In this document: piece by piece, positions 8,856-17,460 of the stretch
Numbering within the stretch: the stretch's first letter is position 1
How the letters are laid out: every line of letters starts with the position of its first letter
Source: Mangrovimonas sp. TPBH4
Lineage (GTDB): Bacteria; Bacteroidota; Bacteroidia; Flavobacteriales; Flavobacteriaceae
Reading direction: 5' to 3'
Length of the DNA stretch: 64,000 nucleotides
Assembly: GCF_001280505.1 (NCBI RefSeq)
Contig: NZ_LBIO01000062.1
Location: forward strand, 62,001-126,000
The notes under the pieces: model-generated
Told to the model about the DNA's origin: nothing
The model's database searches: none
Seen by the model: the letters and a program-made list of their open reading frames with translations, nothing else
Made by a program: the position numbers and the translations under genes

Positions 8856-10958
8856 ATGAAATATTTCAAGATACTATTACTCTTTATTACTTTTCAGCTG
8901 ACTGCCCAACAAGGTGGAATGTGGATTCCTTCGCTTTTGGAAGGGATGAACGAAGCCGAAATGGAGTCTTTAGGAAGCAAACTGACCGCGCAGGATATTT
9001 ACGATGTCAACAATTCCAGTTTAAAGGATGCTGTAGTGCATTTCAATGGCGGATGTACCGCTGAGGTGATTTCCCCAAAGGGGTTGATTTTGACCAACCA
9101 CCACTGTGGTTATGGGCAAATACAATCGCATTCTTCATTGGAAAATGATTATTTGAAGAATGGATTTTGGGCCATGAGCTTGGAAGAAGAATTGCCAAAT
9201 AGTGATCTTTATGTGGAATTCATTGTAAGAATTGATGATGTGACCGAGCAAGTTTTGGCAGGAACCAATGCTGAAATGACTGCCAAGGAATTACAGTCTT
9301 TAACCGATTCTAATAGTAGCAAAGTGCTCAAAGAAGTGAGGAAAGAAGATTGGCAGAGAGCAAAAATCAAGTCTTTTTATAAAGGAAACCAGTACTTTTT
9401 GTTTGTAACAGAGCGCTTCGAGGATGTGCGTTTGGTGGGGACGCCTCCAAACAGTATTGGGAAGTTTGGTAGCGATACCGACAATTGGGTGTGGCCTCGC
9501 CATACCGGAGATTTTTCTATGTTCAGAATTTACGCAGATCAAAATAACCGCCCAGCAAAATACGCAGCAGACAATGTGCCTTACAAGCCTAAACACTATT
9601 TACCGGTATCCTTGGACGGGGTTTCCGAAGATGATTTTACTATGGTATTTGGGTTTCCAGGTCGTACCAATGAGTATTTGCCAGCAGTTGCAGTTGAGCA
9701 GATTGTGAAAAAGGTAAACCCAAGCAATATCGCTATTAGGGAAGCGGCTCTAAAGGTGATTGATAGTTATATGAAACAGAACGACGAAATAAGAATTCAA
9801 TATGCCTCAAAGCAAGCTAGAATAGCCAACTATTGGAAAAAATGGATAGGTGAAAACCTAGGTCTGGAAAAAAGTAATGCCGTTGCCATCAAACGTAACA
9901 TGGAGGCTGAGTTTACGAGTCTTTTAAAAGAGAAAGGATTAGTTGAGGAGTATGGAGGTGTACTGCCCCAATTAGAAAAATTGTATGCGCAAATTGAAGC
10001 TGTCAATGTAAAGCGTGGAAATTTCAACGAAATTTTTAAGCGTAATAATGAACTTATGGGCATCATGTTCAGATTGGATCAAATGGAGCGTGCTGCAGCG
10101 AAAGGTGAGGAAGCTTTTGATCGTTCAAGAGATATCGTTGTAGATAAGTTGATTAGTATTTATAAGGATTTTAATGCAGATGTAGATCAAGGTGTTTTTG
10201 AAGCCATCATGCCTTTGTATACGCAGAATGTGGATACCTCCATTTATAAAAACAGCAGTTTCACCGATTTAAAATCGGCCATGAAAGTATTGGATGGTGA
10301 TGCCAAGGAGGTTATTAAAAAACTGAATAAGGATAAGGCCTATAAATATGCGAAACCTTTTATTGAGGAATATTACAGCTCTTTAGATCCTGATTTTAAC
10401 ACCTTGAATTCTGAAATCAACAAATATCAAAAACTGTACATGAAAGCCTTGATGGAGGTAATGCCTGATGAGCGTTATTTTCCAGATGCCAACAGTACGC
10501 TTCGTGTAACTTATGGAAAGGTGAAAGGATACGAACCTAAGGATGCCGTGTACTATGACCCTATCACCTATTTGGATGGTGTGATGGAAAAATATGTGCC
10601 TAGTGATTATGAGTTTGATGTTCCAGAAAAGTTGAGAGAACTGTATGTTTCCAAGGATTTTGGAAATTATGCCGATACTAATGGGAAATTGCCAGTATGT
10701 TTTATCGGGACGAACCATACCACAGGAGGGAACTCAGGAAGTCCAGCCTTGGATGCCCATGGCAACTTGATAGGCCTGAATTTTGATCGTGTCTGGGAAG
10801 GCACTATGAGCGACATTTATTACAGCCCTGAAATTTGTAGGAACATTATGGTGGACGTCCGCTATATTTTATTCGTGATTGATAAATATGCGGGAGCTTC
10901 GCATTTAATTGAAGAAATGACGTTGGTACACCCCAAGCAAGAACAAAACCTAAACTAA
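8856..10958 (+). CDS. S46 family dipeptidyl-peptidase, DPP11 type (Asp/Glu-specific)
   Basis: A secreted periplasmic serine exopeptidase of 700 residues that releases N-terminal dipeptides. The start at 8856 gives a clean signal peptide ending near LTAQ (residue 18) and fits the -7 box just upstream. The chymotrypsin-like triad motifs are present: NHHCGYG at 81-87, RHTGDFSMFR with Asp219, and GGNSGSP with Ser627. Eighteen residues after this serine is an Arg (FDRVWEG, residue 645). In Porphyromonas the equivalent pair is Ser655/Arg673 in DPP11 (acidic P1), where DPP7 has Gly. This predicts cleavage after Asp or Glu. It is monocistronic with its own terminator. Confidence 0.95.
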   Translation: MKYFKILLLFITFQLTAQQGGMWIPSLLEGMNEAEMESLGSKLTAQDIYDVNNSSLKDAVVHFNGGCTAEVISPKGLILTNHHCGYGQIQSHSSLENDYLKNGFWAMSLEEELPNSDLYVEFIVRIDDVTEQVLAGTNAEMTAKELQSLTDSNSSKVLKEVRKEDWQRAKIKSFYKGNQYFLFVTERFEDVRLVGTPPNSIGKFGSDTDNWVWPRHTGDFSMFRIYADQNNRPAKYAADNVPYKPKHYLPVSLDGVSEDDFTMVFGFPGRTNEYLPAVAVEQIVKKVNPSNIAIREAALKVIDSYMKQNDEIRIQYASKQARIANYWKKWIGENLGLEKSNAVAIKRNMEAEFTSLLKEKGLVEEYGGVLPQLEKLYAQIEAVNVKRGNFNEIFKRNNELMGIMFRLDQMERAAAKGEEAFDRSRDIVVDKLISIYKDFNADVDQGVFEAIMPLYTQNVDTSIYKNSSFTDLKSAMKVLDGDAKEVIKKLNKDKAYKYAKPFIEEYYSSLDPDFNTLNSEINKYQKLYMKALMEVMPDERYFPDANSTLRVTYGKVKGYEPKDAVYYDPITYLDGVMEKYVPSDYEFDVPEKLRELYVSKDFGNYADTNGKLPVCFIGTNHTTGGNSGSPALDAHGNLIGLNFDRVWEGTMSDIYYSPEICRNIMVDVRYILFVIDKYAGASHLIEEMTLVHPKQEQNLN

Positions 10959-10964
10959 ACAATG

Positions 10965-10994
10965 AGCGCTTTCAAATTTTGAAAGGGCTTTTTT
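10965..10994 (+). terminator. Intrinsic terminator of the S46 peptidase gene
   Basis: The stem AGCGCTTTCAA/TTGAAAGGGCT (one internal mismatch) is followed by a T6 run, starting just after the stop codon. Confidence 0.8.
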
Positions 10995-11014
10995 GTCTTA
11001 TTTATTGAGTTTGC

Positions 11015-11488
11015 CTACCAATCATTCCGGCCTGTAGAGATATAGACCAAAACATCATTGATACATTGGTCTAAGTTGGTTTTAATTTCGTGTGCCCAAA
11101 ACCTGAAAACGGTAAATCCCATGGCTTCCAATGCTTGGTTTACTTGATAGTCTCGCTGCATATTGCGTTCTATCTTGGGAATCCAAAACTGACGGTTGCT
11201 TTTTATCTGATTCTTTCGTTCGTCCCAATTGTAGCCATGCCAAAATTCCCCATCAATAAAAATGGCAAGATTATACTTTTTGATGGACACATCGGGTTTT
11301 CCAGGTAAGCTTTTACTATCCACGCGATACCTCACATTTTTTTGCCAAAGCGCTTTCCTAAAACGCAGCTCTGGGTTGGTGTTTTTGCCACGAATACGAC
11401 TCATAATCTTGGAGCGTTTTTTAGTGGTGTAAAACCCGGCTTCCTCACTAAAACGAGGCACTTTAATATTGTCTTCTGAATATACCAT
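11015..11488 (-). CDS. Vsr-like very-short-patch-repair endonuclease
   Basis: At 157 residues it matches the length of Vsr, which nicks DNA 5' of the T in T:G mismatches made by deamination of 5-methylcytosine. Visible family features are the N-terminal RSKIMSRIRGKNTNPE segment, the catalytic Asp66 in PGKPDV, His84 in EFWHG and the FWIPKIERNMQRD segment. The zinc ligands of E. coli Vsr (Cys66, His71, Cys73, Cys117) are replaced by Glu81, Tyr86, Trp88 and His133, so the zinc site looks lost. No cytosine methylase is in the window, whereas vsr usually accompanies dcm. It could be a mismatch nuclease of another specificity. Confidence 0.85.
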   Translation of the reverse strand: MVYSEDNIKVPRFSEEAGFYTTKKRSKIMSRIRGKNTNPELRFRKALWQKNVRYRVDSKSLPGKPDVSIKKYNLAIFIDGEFWHGYNWDERKNQIKSNRQFWIPKIERNMQRDYQVNQALEAMGFTVFRFWAHEIKTNLDQCINDVLVYISTGRNDW

Positions 11489-11550
11489 GATGTCTATGAA
11501 ATATAAGGATTTTCTTGGAGATATTTAGGATTGAAACTTCAGCAGAAAAC

Positions 11551-11582
11551 AAAAAAATCCCAAACCTTGAGGCTTGGGATTT
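11551..11582 (-). terminator. Intrinsic terminator of ahcY
   Basis: On the minus strand AAATCCCAA/TTGGGATTT pairs around a loop of about 10 bases and is followed by T7. It begins about 25 bases after the ahcY stop. Confidence 0.85.
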
Positions 11583-11606
11583 CTATGAATAAGAATTTAA
11601 ATTCTC

Positions 11607-12923
11607 TTAGTATCTGTAGTATTCTGGTTTGAATGGGCCTTCAACTTGTACACCGATATAATCGGCTTGGTCTTGTTTCAATTCAGTAAGTTCCACGCCA
11701 ATTTTGGCAAGGTGCAATTTGGCTACTTTCTCATCTAAATGCTTTGGCAACATGTATACTTTGTTTTCGTAAGCATCTTTGTTGGTCCAAAGTTCAATTT
11801 GCGCCAAAGTTTGGTTAGTAAAGGAGTTGCTCATTACAAAACTTGGGTGTCCAGTCGCACAACCAAGGTTTACCAAACGTCCTTCTGCTAAAAGGATAAT
11901 ATCATTTCCGTTGATAGTGTATTTGTCAACCTGAGGTTTGATTTCAACTTTTGTTGCTCCATGATTTGTTTTCAACCACGCAACATCAATTTCGTTGTCA
12001 AAATGCCCAATGTTACATACGATGGTTTTATCTTTCATAGCTTCAAAGTGCTCACCACGAACGATATCTTTGTTTCCAGTTGTAGTAATCACGATATCAG
12101 CTTTTCCAACAACTGTTTCCAAACGTTTTACTTCGTAACCATCCATTGCTGCCTGTAAGGCACAAATAGGGTCAATTTCAGTCACGGTTACAATACTTCC
12201 AGCGCCTCTAAAAGAAGCTGCAGTACCTTTACCTACGTCTCCATAACCACAAACTACAACACGTTTTCCTGCCAACATCACATCGGTAGCACGACGAATA
12301 GCGTCAACCGCACTTTCGCGACATCCGTATTTGTTGTCGAATTTAGATTTGGTTACAGAATCATTCACGTTGATAGCAGGCATTGGCAATGTTCCAGCTT
12401 TCATACGGTCATACAATCTGTGAACACCAGTAGTCGTTTCTTCGCTTAAACCATTAATACCTTCAACCAAATGAGGGTACCGGTCCAATACCATATTGGT
12501 AAGGTCTCCACCGTCATCCAAAATCATGTTAAGCGGTTGGCGGTCTTCACCAAAAAATAAAGTTTGCTCAATACACCAATCAAACTCCTCTTCGGTCATA
12601 TTTTTCCAAGCATAAACAGCAGTTCCCGCAGCGGCAATAGCAGCGGCAGCCTGATCTTGGGTAGAAAAAATGTTGCAAGAACTCCAGGTAACTTCTGCAC
12701 CAAGGGCTTGAAGGGTCTCAATCAAAACAGCCGTTTGAATGGTCATGTGCAAACATCCTGCAATACGAGCACCTTTAAGCGGTTGAGACTCTTTGTATTC
12801 CTCACGCAAGCTCATCAGCCCAGGCATTTCGGCTTCTGCCAATTCAATCTCTTTGCGTCCCCAGTCAGCCAATGACAGGTCTTTTACCTTAAATGGCTCG
12901 TAAGCCACAGTTTTTGTATCCAT
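11607..12923 (-). CDS. ahcY: Adenosylhomocysteinase
   Basis: The cytosolic NAD-dependent hydrolase splits S-adenosylhomocysteine to adenosine and homocysteine, closing the methylation cycle. The 438-residue length is standard. Visible are the substrate-binding region ([17 protein letters not shown] near residue 57), the [16 protein letters not shown] signature near residue 190, the NAD-binding GYGDVGKG loop near residue 225 and the C-terminal KPEYYRY tail. The start is preceded by a 95-base leader with a -7 box (13030-13023) and possible pseudoknot, so it may be regulated at the RNA level. It is divergent from the phosphopantetheinyl-transferase operon. Confidence 0.98.
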   Translation of the reverse strand: MDTKTVAYEPFKVKDLSLADWGRKEIELAEAEMPGLMSLREEYKESQPLKGARIAGCLHMTIQTAVLIETLQALGAEVTWSSCNIFSTQDQAAAAIAAAGTAVYAWKNMTEEEFDWCIEQTLFFGEDRQPLNMILDDGGDLTNMVLDRYPHLVEGINGLSEETTTGVHRLYDRMKAGTLPMPAINVNDSVTKSKFDNKYGCRESAVDAIRRATDVMLAGKRVVVCGYGDVGKGTAASFRGAGSIVTVTEIDPICALQAAMDGYEVKRLETVVGKADIVITTTGNKDIVRGEHFEAMKDKTIVCNIGHFDNEIDVAWLKTNHGATKVEIKPQVDKYTINGNDIILLAEGRLVNLGCATGHPSFVMSNSFTNQTLAQIELWTNKDAYENKVYMLPKHLDEKVAKLHLAKIGVELTELKQDQADYIGVQVEGPFKPEYYRY

Positions 12924-13019
12924 GTTTTATGTTTTTCTAGTGTTATAAGATGACACCTTTGGCAATACTCCCTAAAATGGTTAAATTCGCTTACCCAAAG
13001 TGGCATTGCTTTTTAAGCG
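12924..13019 (-). promoter_or_regulatory. Structured 5' leader of ahcY (candidate H-type pseudoknot)
   Basis: In the RNA direction, CGCTTA (13019-13014) can pair with TAAGCG (12993-12988). The 20-base loop contains CACTTTGG (13002-12995), which is complementary to the downstream CCAAAGGTG (12962-12954) with one bulge. GCAAT (13009-13005) can instead pair with ATTGC (12966-12962). These pairings are read directly; a regulatory role is inference. No known SAM or SAH riboswitch consensus was recognised. Confidence 0.4.
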
Positions 13020-13022
13020 GTG

Positions 13023-13030
13023 CAAAGATA
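13023..13030 (-). promoter_or_regulatory. -7 element for ahcY
   Basis: TATCTTTG on the minus strand matches TAnnTTTG. Transcription would start near 13016, giving the leader of about 93 nt described above. Confidence 0.55.
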
Positions 13031-13053
13031 ACCAATAACTTTCAGAAAAGTAA

Positions 13054-13680
13054 ATGCCTCTATATAAAACCCTTAATCCTAGTACACAAACTTCTGTTAA
13101 AATCTGGAAAATAACAGAGTCCTATCAGGAGTTGTTTCAGCCTGTTACGCTAAAACCAGAAAGTTTACAGCGGGTGCAAAATATGAAAAGTGAATTGCAC
13201 CAACGTGGGTTTTTAAGTGTACGCCATTTACTAGCTGAGTTTGGCTATACTGACGAGGATTTATTTTATGATGAAAATGGGAAACCCCATTTAAAAGATG
13301 GAAAGCATATTTCCATAAGCCATTCTTTTACCTTTTCTGCCGTAGTGGTAAGTGATGATGTGGTTGGGATTGACATTGAAAAGCAACGAGAAAAAATAGG
13401 GGTGATAGCTCATAAGTTTATGGACTATGAGTTTAAGTATTTGAAGAATTCCCAGGCCGATTATATCAATAAACTTACAGTAATTTGGTGTGTTAAGGAG
13501 TCTTTGTATAAACTTTTTGCAACACCAGGATTGAGTTTTTTGCAGCACACTTTAGTGATTCCGTTTATGATGCATGATGGAGAAACCACGGCGTGGATAG
13601 ATTATAAAAACAGAAAGAGTCGCTATCACGTGGCCTTCTTGGAATTTGAAGGATTTACCTGTGCTTATACACTTCCGTAG
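13054..13680 (+). CDS. 4'-phosphopantetheinyl transferase (Sfp/AcpT-type)
   Basis: It transfers the phosphopantetheine arm of CoA to a carrier-protein serine. The 208-residue protein carries the two signature motifs: VGIDIEKQREKI (magnesium-binding Asp/Glu, near residue 108) and WCVKESLYKLF (near residue 149), plus the GKPHLKDGKHISISHS segment ahead of them. The length and the pseudo-dimeric layout fit the Sfp superfamily rather than the short AcpS. It is the first gene of a tight run on the + strand; its stop codon abuts the next start. The carrier protein served cannot be told from the window. Confidence 0.92.
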   Translation: MPLYKTLNPSTQTSVKIWKITESYQELFQPVTLKPESLQRVQNMKSELHQRGFLSVRHLLAEFGYTDEDLFYDENGKPHLKDGKHISISHSFTFSAVVVSDDVVGIDIEKQREKIGVIAHKFMDYEFKYLKNSQADYINKLTVIWCVKESLYKLFATPGLSFLQHTLVIPFMMHDGETTAWIDYKNRKSRYHVAFLEFEGFTCAYTLP

Positions 13681-14448
13681 ATGATGATTTATAAGGATAT
13701 TTTAAGAAGAATCGCTGTAGGCGAACGATTGTTGGCAGTGTTGTTGGACCCCGATAAACTTCAAACTGATAAGGTGGCCAATTTGATGGAGAAGGTGAAT
13801 CAATCCATTGCCACCCATATTTTTGTTGGCGGGAGTGAAGTTGATGAACATGTTACTCCAATTTTGGTGGCAGAGATAAAGAAACACACTTTACTGCCAG
13901 TAATCATTTTTCCTGGAGATGTCTCCCAAATTTCAGAAAAGGCTGATGCCCTTTTGTTTTTGTCCTTAATTTCAGGAAGAAACCCCGATTACCTTATCGG
14001 GAAACAAGTGCAGGCGGTTCAAAAGTTGAGAGAAGCCAATTTGGAAATCATCCCAACAGGTTATTTGCTTATTGAAAATGGGAAGGAAACAGCGGTTCAG
14101 CGTGTGACGCATACTTTGCCAATGTCAAAAGATAATGTTCAGAATATTGTAGATACGGCTAAAGCAGGGGAATTGTTGGGAATGAAATTGATTTATTTGG
14201 AAGCAGGTAGTGGTGCAATCCATCCTATTGATGCCGAAATTATCAAGAAAGTAAAGGAAGATTTAAAGATTCCTTTGATTGTTGGAGGAGGCATCAGAAA
14301 TATGGAAGCCTTAACTCAAGCCTATACTGCAGGGGCAGATATGGTAGTGATTGGTACTGCTTTTGAACAGGACGAGACCTTTTTTGAAAGACTTCAGCAA
14401 AAAGAAATCATTCTAGAAACACCAAAGCCGTTGAACGGATTTGGTTGA
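13681..14448 (+). CDS. Geranylgeranylglyceryl-phosphate synthase family protein (PcrB-like)
   Basis: A TIM-barrel prenyltransferase of 255 residues. Family members join sn-glycerol-1-phosphate to a polyprenyl diphosphate to form an ether bond. Seen are LLDPDKLQTDKV near the N-terminus, FVGGSEVDEH, IIFPGDVSQIS, the YLEAGSGAIHPI segment and the phosphate-binding VGGGIRNMEAL and GADMVVIGTAFE loops. Bacteroidota enzymes of this family are known; the prenyl length used here cannot be read from sequence. It begins directly at the stop of the phosphopantetheinyl transferase (a second ATG follows at 13684), so translation is probably coupled. Confidence 0.93.
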   Translation: MMIYKDILRRIAVGERLLAVLLDPDKLQTDKVANLMEKVNQSIATHIFVGGSEVDEHVTPILVAEIKKHTLLPVIIFPGDVSQISEKADALLFLSLISGRNPDYLIGKQVQAVQKLREANLEIIPTGYLLIENGKETAVQRVTHTLPMSKDNVQNIVDTAKAGELLGMKLIYLEAGSGAIHPIDAEIIKKVKEDLKIPLIVGGGIRNMEALTQAYTAGADMVVIGTAFEQDETFFERLQQKEIILETPKPLNGFG

Positions 14449-14494
14449 ACAAAAACATAACTATAAATAGGACCTATTAGGGAATTTAAACACC

Positions 14495-14755
14495 ATGAAA
14501 ATTTCAGTAGAATTAACGTTGACGCCGCTTCAAGATAACTACGAACCGGCGATTATTCACTTTATAAAAAAACTGCGAGCTTCTGGGCTTACCGTTTTGG
14601 AAAACCCTTTGAGTACTCAAGTGTATGGCGATTATGATGAGGTTATGGGCTTGCTGACAAGCGAAATCAAGGAAGCTTTTGAATTGATAGAAAGAGGATT
14701 GTTGTACATGAAACTTGTGAAATCCGACCGTCACGACTATGAACCACATTTTTGA
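14495..14755 (+). CDS. Small YkoF/MTH1187-type (thiamine-binding-like) protein
   Basis: This 86-residue protein has the ferredoxin-like pattern of the thiamine-binding (YkoF/DUF77) superfamily: MKISVELTLTPL first strand, a helix (AIIHFIKKLRASGLTV), then the LSTQVYGDYDEVMGLL segment, equivalent to the conserved TxxxGexdev motif. YkoF binds thiamine or its hydroxymethylpyrimidine part. The gene overlaps the Pnu-family transporter by 17 bases, and the TonB receptor downstream carries a TPP riboswitch, so a role in thiamine handling is a reasonable inference. Assignment rests on pattern and context rather than strong similarity. Confidence 0.7.
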   Translation: MKISVELTLTPLQDNYEPAIIHFIKKLRASGLTVLENPLSTQVYGDYDEVMGLLTSEIKEAFELIERGLLYMKLVKSDRHDYEPHF

Positions 14756-15371
14756 TTTTTTCATAGACCCTTATCGTGGTACTCCTGCATTGTTTATTGT
14801 CTTGGAAGCCATTGCCTTTGTCTTTGGCATTTTAAGTGTTTACTATGCCCAAAAGGAAAATATTTTGGTGTATCCAACAGGCTTGGTGGCCACAATAATC
14901 ACGGTTTACCTATTGTACAAGGCTGGGTATTTGGGAGACATGATGATGAATTTTTACTATTCCGTGATGAGTATTTACGGGTGGTGGAACTGGGCCAGAA
15001 AAAAAGAAGACAAGCATGTGGTGGCTATTTCCAGAACCAATACCAAAGAAAAATTAATAGGAGTTGGCATGTTTTTGTTGACAATGTTGGTAACTTATTT
15101 GGTCTACACAGCTTATGGTTACCAATTGGAAATTCCTAACTATATAGACATCTTTACTTCGGGTATTTTCTTTACGGCAATGTGGTACATGGCCATCAAG
15201 AAGCTGGAAAATTGGACCCTCTGGATTTTCGCCGACCTTATTACCGTTCCGCTTTATGCTTATAGAGGATTAGGAATGTTATCTTTACAATATCTCATTT
15301 TTACATTTTTAGCAATTCAAGGATATCGCCAATGGAAGCGCAGCTTAGACAACAAGATTCAAACTGCATAA
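14739..15371 (+). CDS. PnuC/PnuT family vitamin transporter
   Basis: A 210-residue integral membrane protein with about seven hydrophobic segments, including the Pnu hallmarks YYSVMSIYGWWNWARKK near residues 68-85 and ENWTLWIFADLITVPLYAYRG near residues 158-178. Pnu proteins are facilitators for nicotinamide riboside (PnuC), riboflavin (PnuX) or thiamine (PnuT); the imported vitamin is trapped by a kinase. Here a NadR-like kinase overlaps the 3' end by 40 bases, favouring nicotinamide riboside, while the YkoF-like protein before it and the TPP riboswitch nearby favour thiamine. The substrate is left open. Confidence 0.92.
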   Translation: MNHIFDFFIDPYRGTPALFIVLEAIAFVFGILSVYYAQKENILVYPTGLVATIITVYLLYKAGYLGDMMMNFYYSVMSIYGWWNWARKKEDKHVVAISRTNTKEKLIGVGMFLLTMLVTYLVYTAYGYQLEIPNYIDIFTSGIFFTAMWYMAIKKLENWTLWIFADLITVPLYAYRGLGMLSLQYLIFTFLAIQGYRQWKRSLDNKIQTA

Positions 15372-15895
15372 AAGTGGTGCTCTTTGGTCCTGAATCTACA
15401 GGGAAGACGGTGTTGGCACAACGCTTGGCCAAGCATTACAAAACGCTGTGGGTCCCTGAATTTTCAAGAAGTTATGCTGAAGAAAAAATGAGAATGGGAG
15501 AGGACCTCACCAAAGCGGATGTGTTGCCCATTGCCATAGGGCAAATGAAACTGGAAAATGAACTGACTTCAAAAGTCGAAAAATTATTGATTTGCGATAC
15601 CGATTTGTTGGAAACAAAAGTTTATAGTTCAATGTATTATGATGGATTTTGTCCTGAAATTCTGAATAAAATAGTTGGAAAGAATCGGTATAATCTTTAT
15701 TTTTTAACTAATATTGATGTGCCGTGGGAAGCGGATGACATTCGTGACAGACCTAATGAAAGGGAGCGCATGTTCCAAGCTTTTGAAACGGCTTTAATAA
15801 CACATAACAAACCCTATGTTTTACTAAAAGGTTCTGAAGAGGAACGCTTTAAAGTGGCAGTAGAGCATATTGATAATCTAATAAACCAGACTTGA
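15332..15895 (+). CDS. NadR-like P-loop kinase (AAA family ATPase)
   Basis: The 187-residue protein has Walker A GPESTGKT at 19-26, then the EFSRSYAEEKM region and LICDTDLLETKVYS (Walker-B-like). The NIDVPWEADDIRDRPNERERMF stretch is characteristic of the ribosylnicotinamide-kinase domain of NadR. Known relatives phosphorylate nicotinamide riboside to NMN. The adenylyltransferase domain of full NadR is absent. The gene overlaps the Pnu transporter by 40 bases and the next gene by 1 base (TGATG), so these are co-translated; the kinase probably traps the transported compound. A thiamine-kinase role is an alternative suggested by context only. Confidence 0.88.
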   Translation: MEAQLRQQDSNCIKVVLFGPESTGKTVLAQRLAKHYKTLWVPEFSRSYAEEKMRMGEDLTKADVLPIAIGQMKLENELTSKVEKLLICDTDLLETKVYSSMYYDGFCPEILNKIVGKNRYNLYFLTNIDVPWEADDIRDRPNERERMFQAFETALITHNKPYVLLKGSEEERFKVAVEHIDNLINQT

Positions 15896-17460
15896 TGAAA
15901 TTTTCTGAAGCAGATTTAGAACAGATTGAAAAAAAGGGACTCACCCCTAAAAAAGTAAAACAACAGATTAAAATTTTTAAAAACGGACTGCCGTTTACTC
16001 ACCTTGTTTCTGCGGCTACGATTGGTAAGGGAATTACCAAATTGAACCCAGAAGAGGAGGAGAATTACATTAAAATATTTGAAGAGAAGAAGAATGAAAG
16101 CGAGCTGTTAAAGTTTGTACCTGCTTCAGGGGCGGCAACAAGAATGTTCAAATTTTTATTTCAATTTCAGCAGGATTACGATCCAGAAGCGGAAAGTTTA
16201 AATTCCTATATCAACAACACCGATGCTAAGGATCTCTCTTTATTCTTTCTAGGGCTAAAAAAGTTTCCGTTTTATGATGAGGTCATGGCCAAACTTTTAG
16301 AAACCTATCCCGATTATAACAAAAAGTCAAGAGATAAAAAGTCCTGGTTATTCGTAAAAGCCATGTTGGATGAGGATATGTTGGATTATGGAAACTACCC
16401 AAAGGGACTCTTGCCGTTTCACGAATATAAAAACAAGGTGATTTCAACAGCTTTTGAAGAGCATTTGTTTGAAACCGCTCTGTATTCGTCTGATAATTGT
16501 AAGGCAAAATTGCACTTCACCATTTCAGAAAAGTATAAAGATAAGTTCAAAAGTGAGTTTGAAAGAATTCAACAGAAAGTAGAGACCAAAACGGGGGTGA
16601 AGTTTGAAATTTCATTTTCTTATCAAAAAGAATCTACAGATACCATTGCCGTAACCCCAAAAAACAAGTTGTTTAGGGAAGAGGATGGCTCTTTGTTGTT
16701 CAGACCTTCAGGACATGGTGCGCTTATTGAAAACCTAAACGACCTTGAAGCTGATGTCATTTTTATGAAGAACATAGACAATGTGGTGGTTTATAAATAC
16801 AAGGAAGAGGTAGCCAAGTACAAAAAAGTGCTTGCCGGAATTTTAATGGAACTTCAAGAGCAGGCCTTTGCCTACCTAAGAAAATTGGATGAAGACAATT
16901 TAGAAGAGAAGGATCTTAAGGAAATTGCCAAATTCTTGAGCAAGAAAATGGACGTTAAGATTTCTCCAGAATTCAAAAAATATAAATCTAAATATCAAAT
17001 AGAATACCTTCAGGAAAAACTCAACCGTCCTATCCGTATTTGCGGAATGGTGAAAAATGAGGGAGAGCCAGGTGGAGGACCTTTTTGGGTAAAGGATGAA
17101 GATGGGGTAATTTCACTTCAAATTGTGGAATCGGCCCAAATCAATATGAAGGACAAGGGCCAAAAATCCATTTTGACGAAATCAACTCATTTCAACCCTG
17201 TGGATATTGTGTGCAGCGTTAAGGATTATAAGGGTGAAAAATTCAATTTGACCAAGTTTGTCGATCCTTCGGCCGCGTTTATAACTGAAAAAACCAAAAA
17301 TGGGAGAAATCTCAAAGCTTTGGAGCTTCCAGGGCTTTGGAACGGTAGTATGGCCAATTGGAACACAGTGTTTGTGGAGGTACCATTGATAACCTTTAAT
17401 CCTGTAAAAACGGTGAACGATTTGTTGAAAGCACCACACCAAGTTCTTAATGGACATTAA
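15895..17460 (+). CDS. DUF4301 family protein
   Basis: This 521-residue cytosolic protein matches the DUF4301 family of Bacteroidota. Recognisable parts are FVPASGAATRMFKFLFQF near residue 77, LFRPSGHGALIENLNDL near residue 270, and ICGMVKNEGEPGGGPFWVKDEDG near residue 380. The segments resemble a nucleotidyltransferase-type glycine-rich opening (PASGAATRM), but no experimentally defined activity is known to me. The ATG at 15895 is preferred over a TTG three bases earlier; it overlaps the kinase stop by one base. The 3' end overlaps arfB by 11 bases. It is the longest gene in this operon. Confidence 0.9.
   Translation: MKFSEADLEQIEKKGLTPKKVKQQIKIFKNGLPFTHLVSAATIGKGITKLNPEEEENYIKIFEEKKNESELLKFVPASGAATRMFKFLFQFQQDYDPEAESLNSYINNTDAKDLSLFFLGLKKFPFYDEVMAKLLETYPDYNKKSRDKKSWLFVKAMLDEDMLDYGNYPKGLLPFHEYKNKVISTAFEEHLFETALYSSDNCKAKLHFTISEKYKDKFKSEFERIQQKVETKTGVKFEISFSYQKESTDTIAVTPKNKLFREEDGSLLFRPSGHGALIENLNDLEADVIFMKNIDNVVVYKYKEEVAKYKKVLAGILMELQEQAFAYLRKLDEDNLEEKDLKEIAKFLSKKMDVKISPEFKKYKSKYQIEYLQEKLNRPIRICGMVKNEGEPGGGPFWVKDEDGVISLQIVESAQINMKDKGQKSILTKSTHFNPVDIVCSVKDYKGEKFNLTKFVDPSAAFITEKTKNGRNLKALELPGLWNGSMANWNTVFVEVPLITFNPVKTVNDLLKAPHQVLNGH

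Noticed and set aside
11015-11488. Restriction-modification system around the Vsr-like gene
   Set aside because: No methylase, specificity or restriction subunit lies in either flank.
15332-15895. Thymidylate or general AAA ATPase for the NadR-like kinase
   Set aside because: The DIRDRPNERERMF segment and overlap with a Pnu transporter fit the NadR kinase type better.
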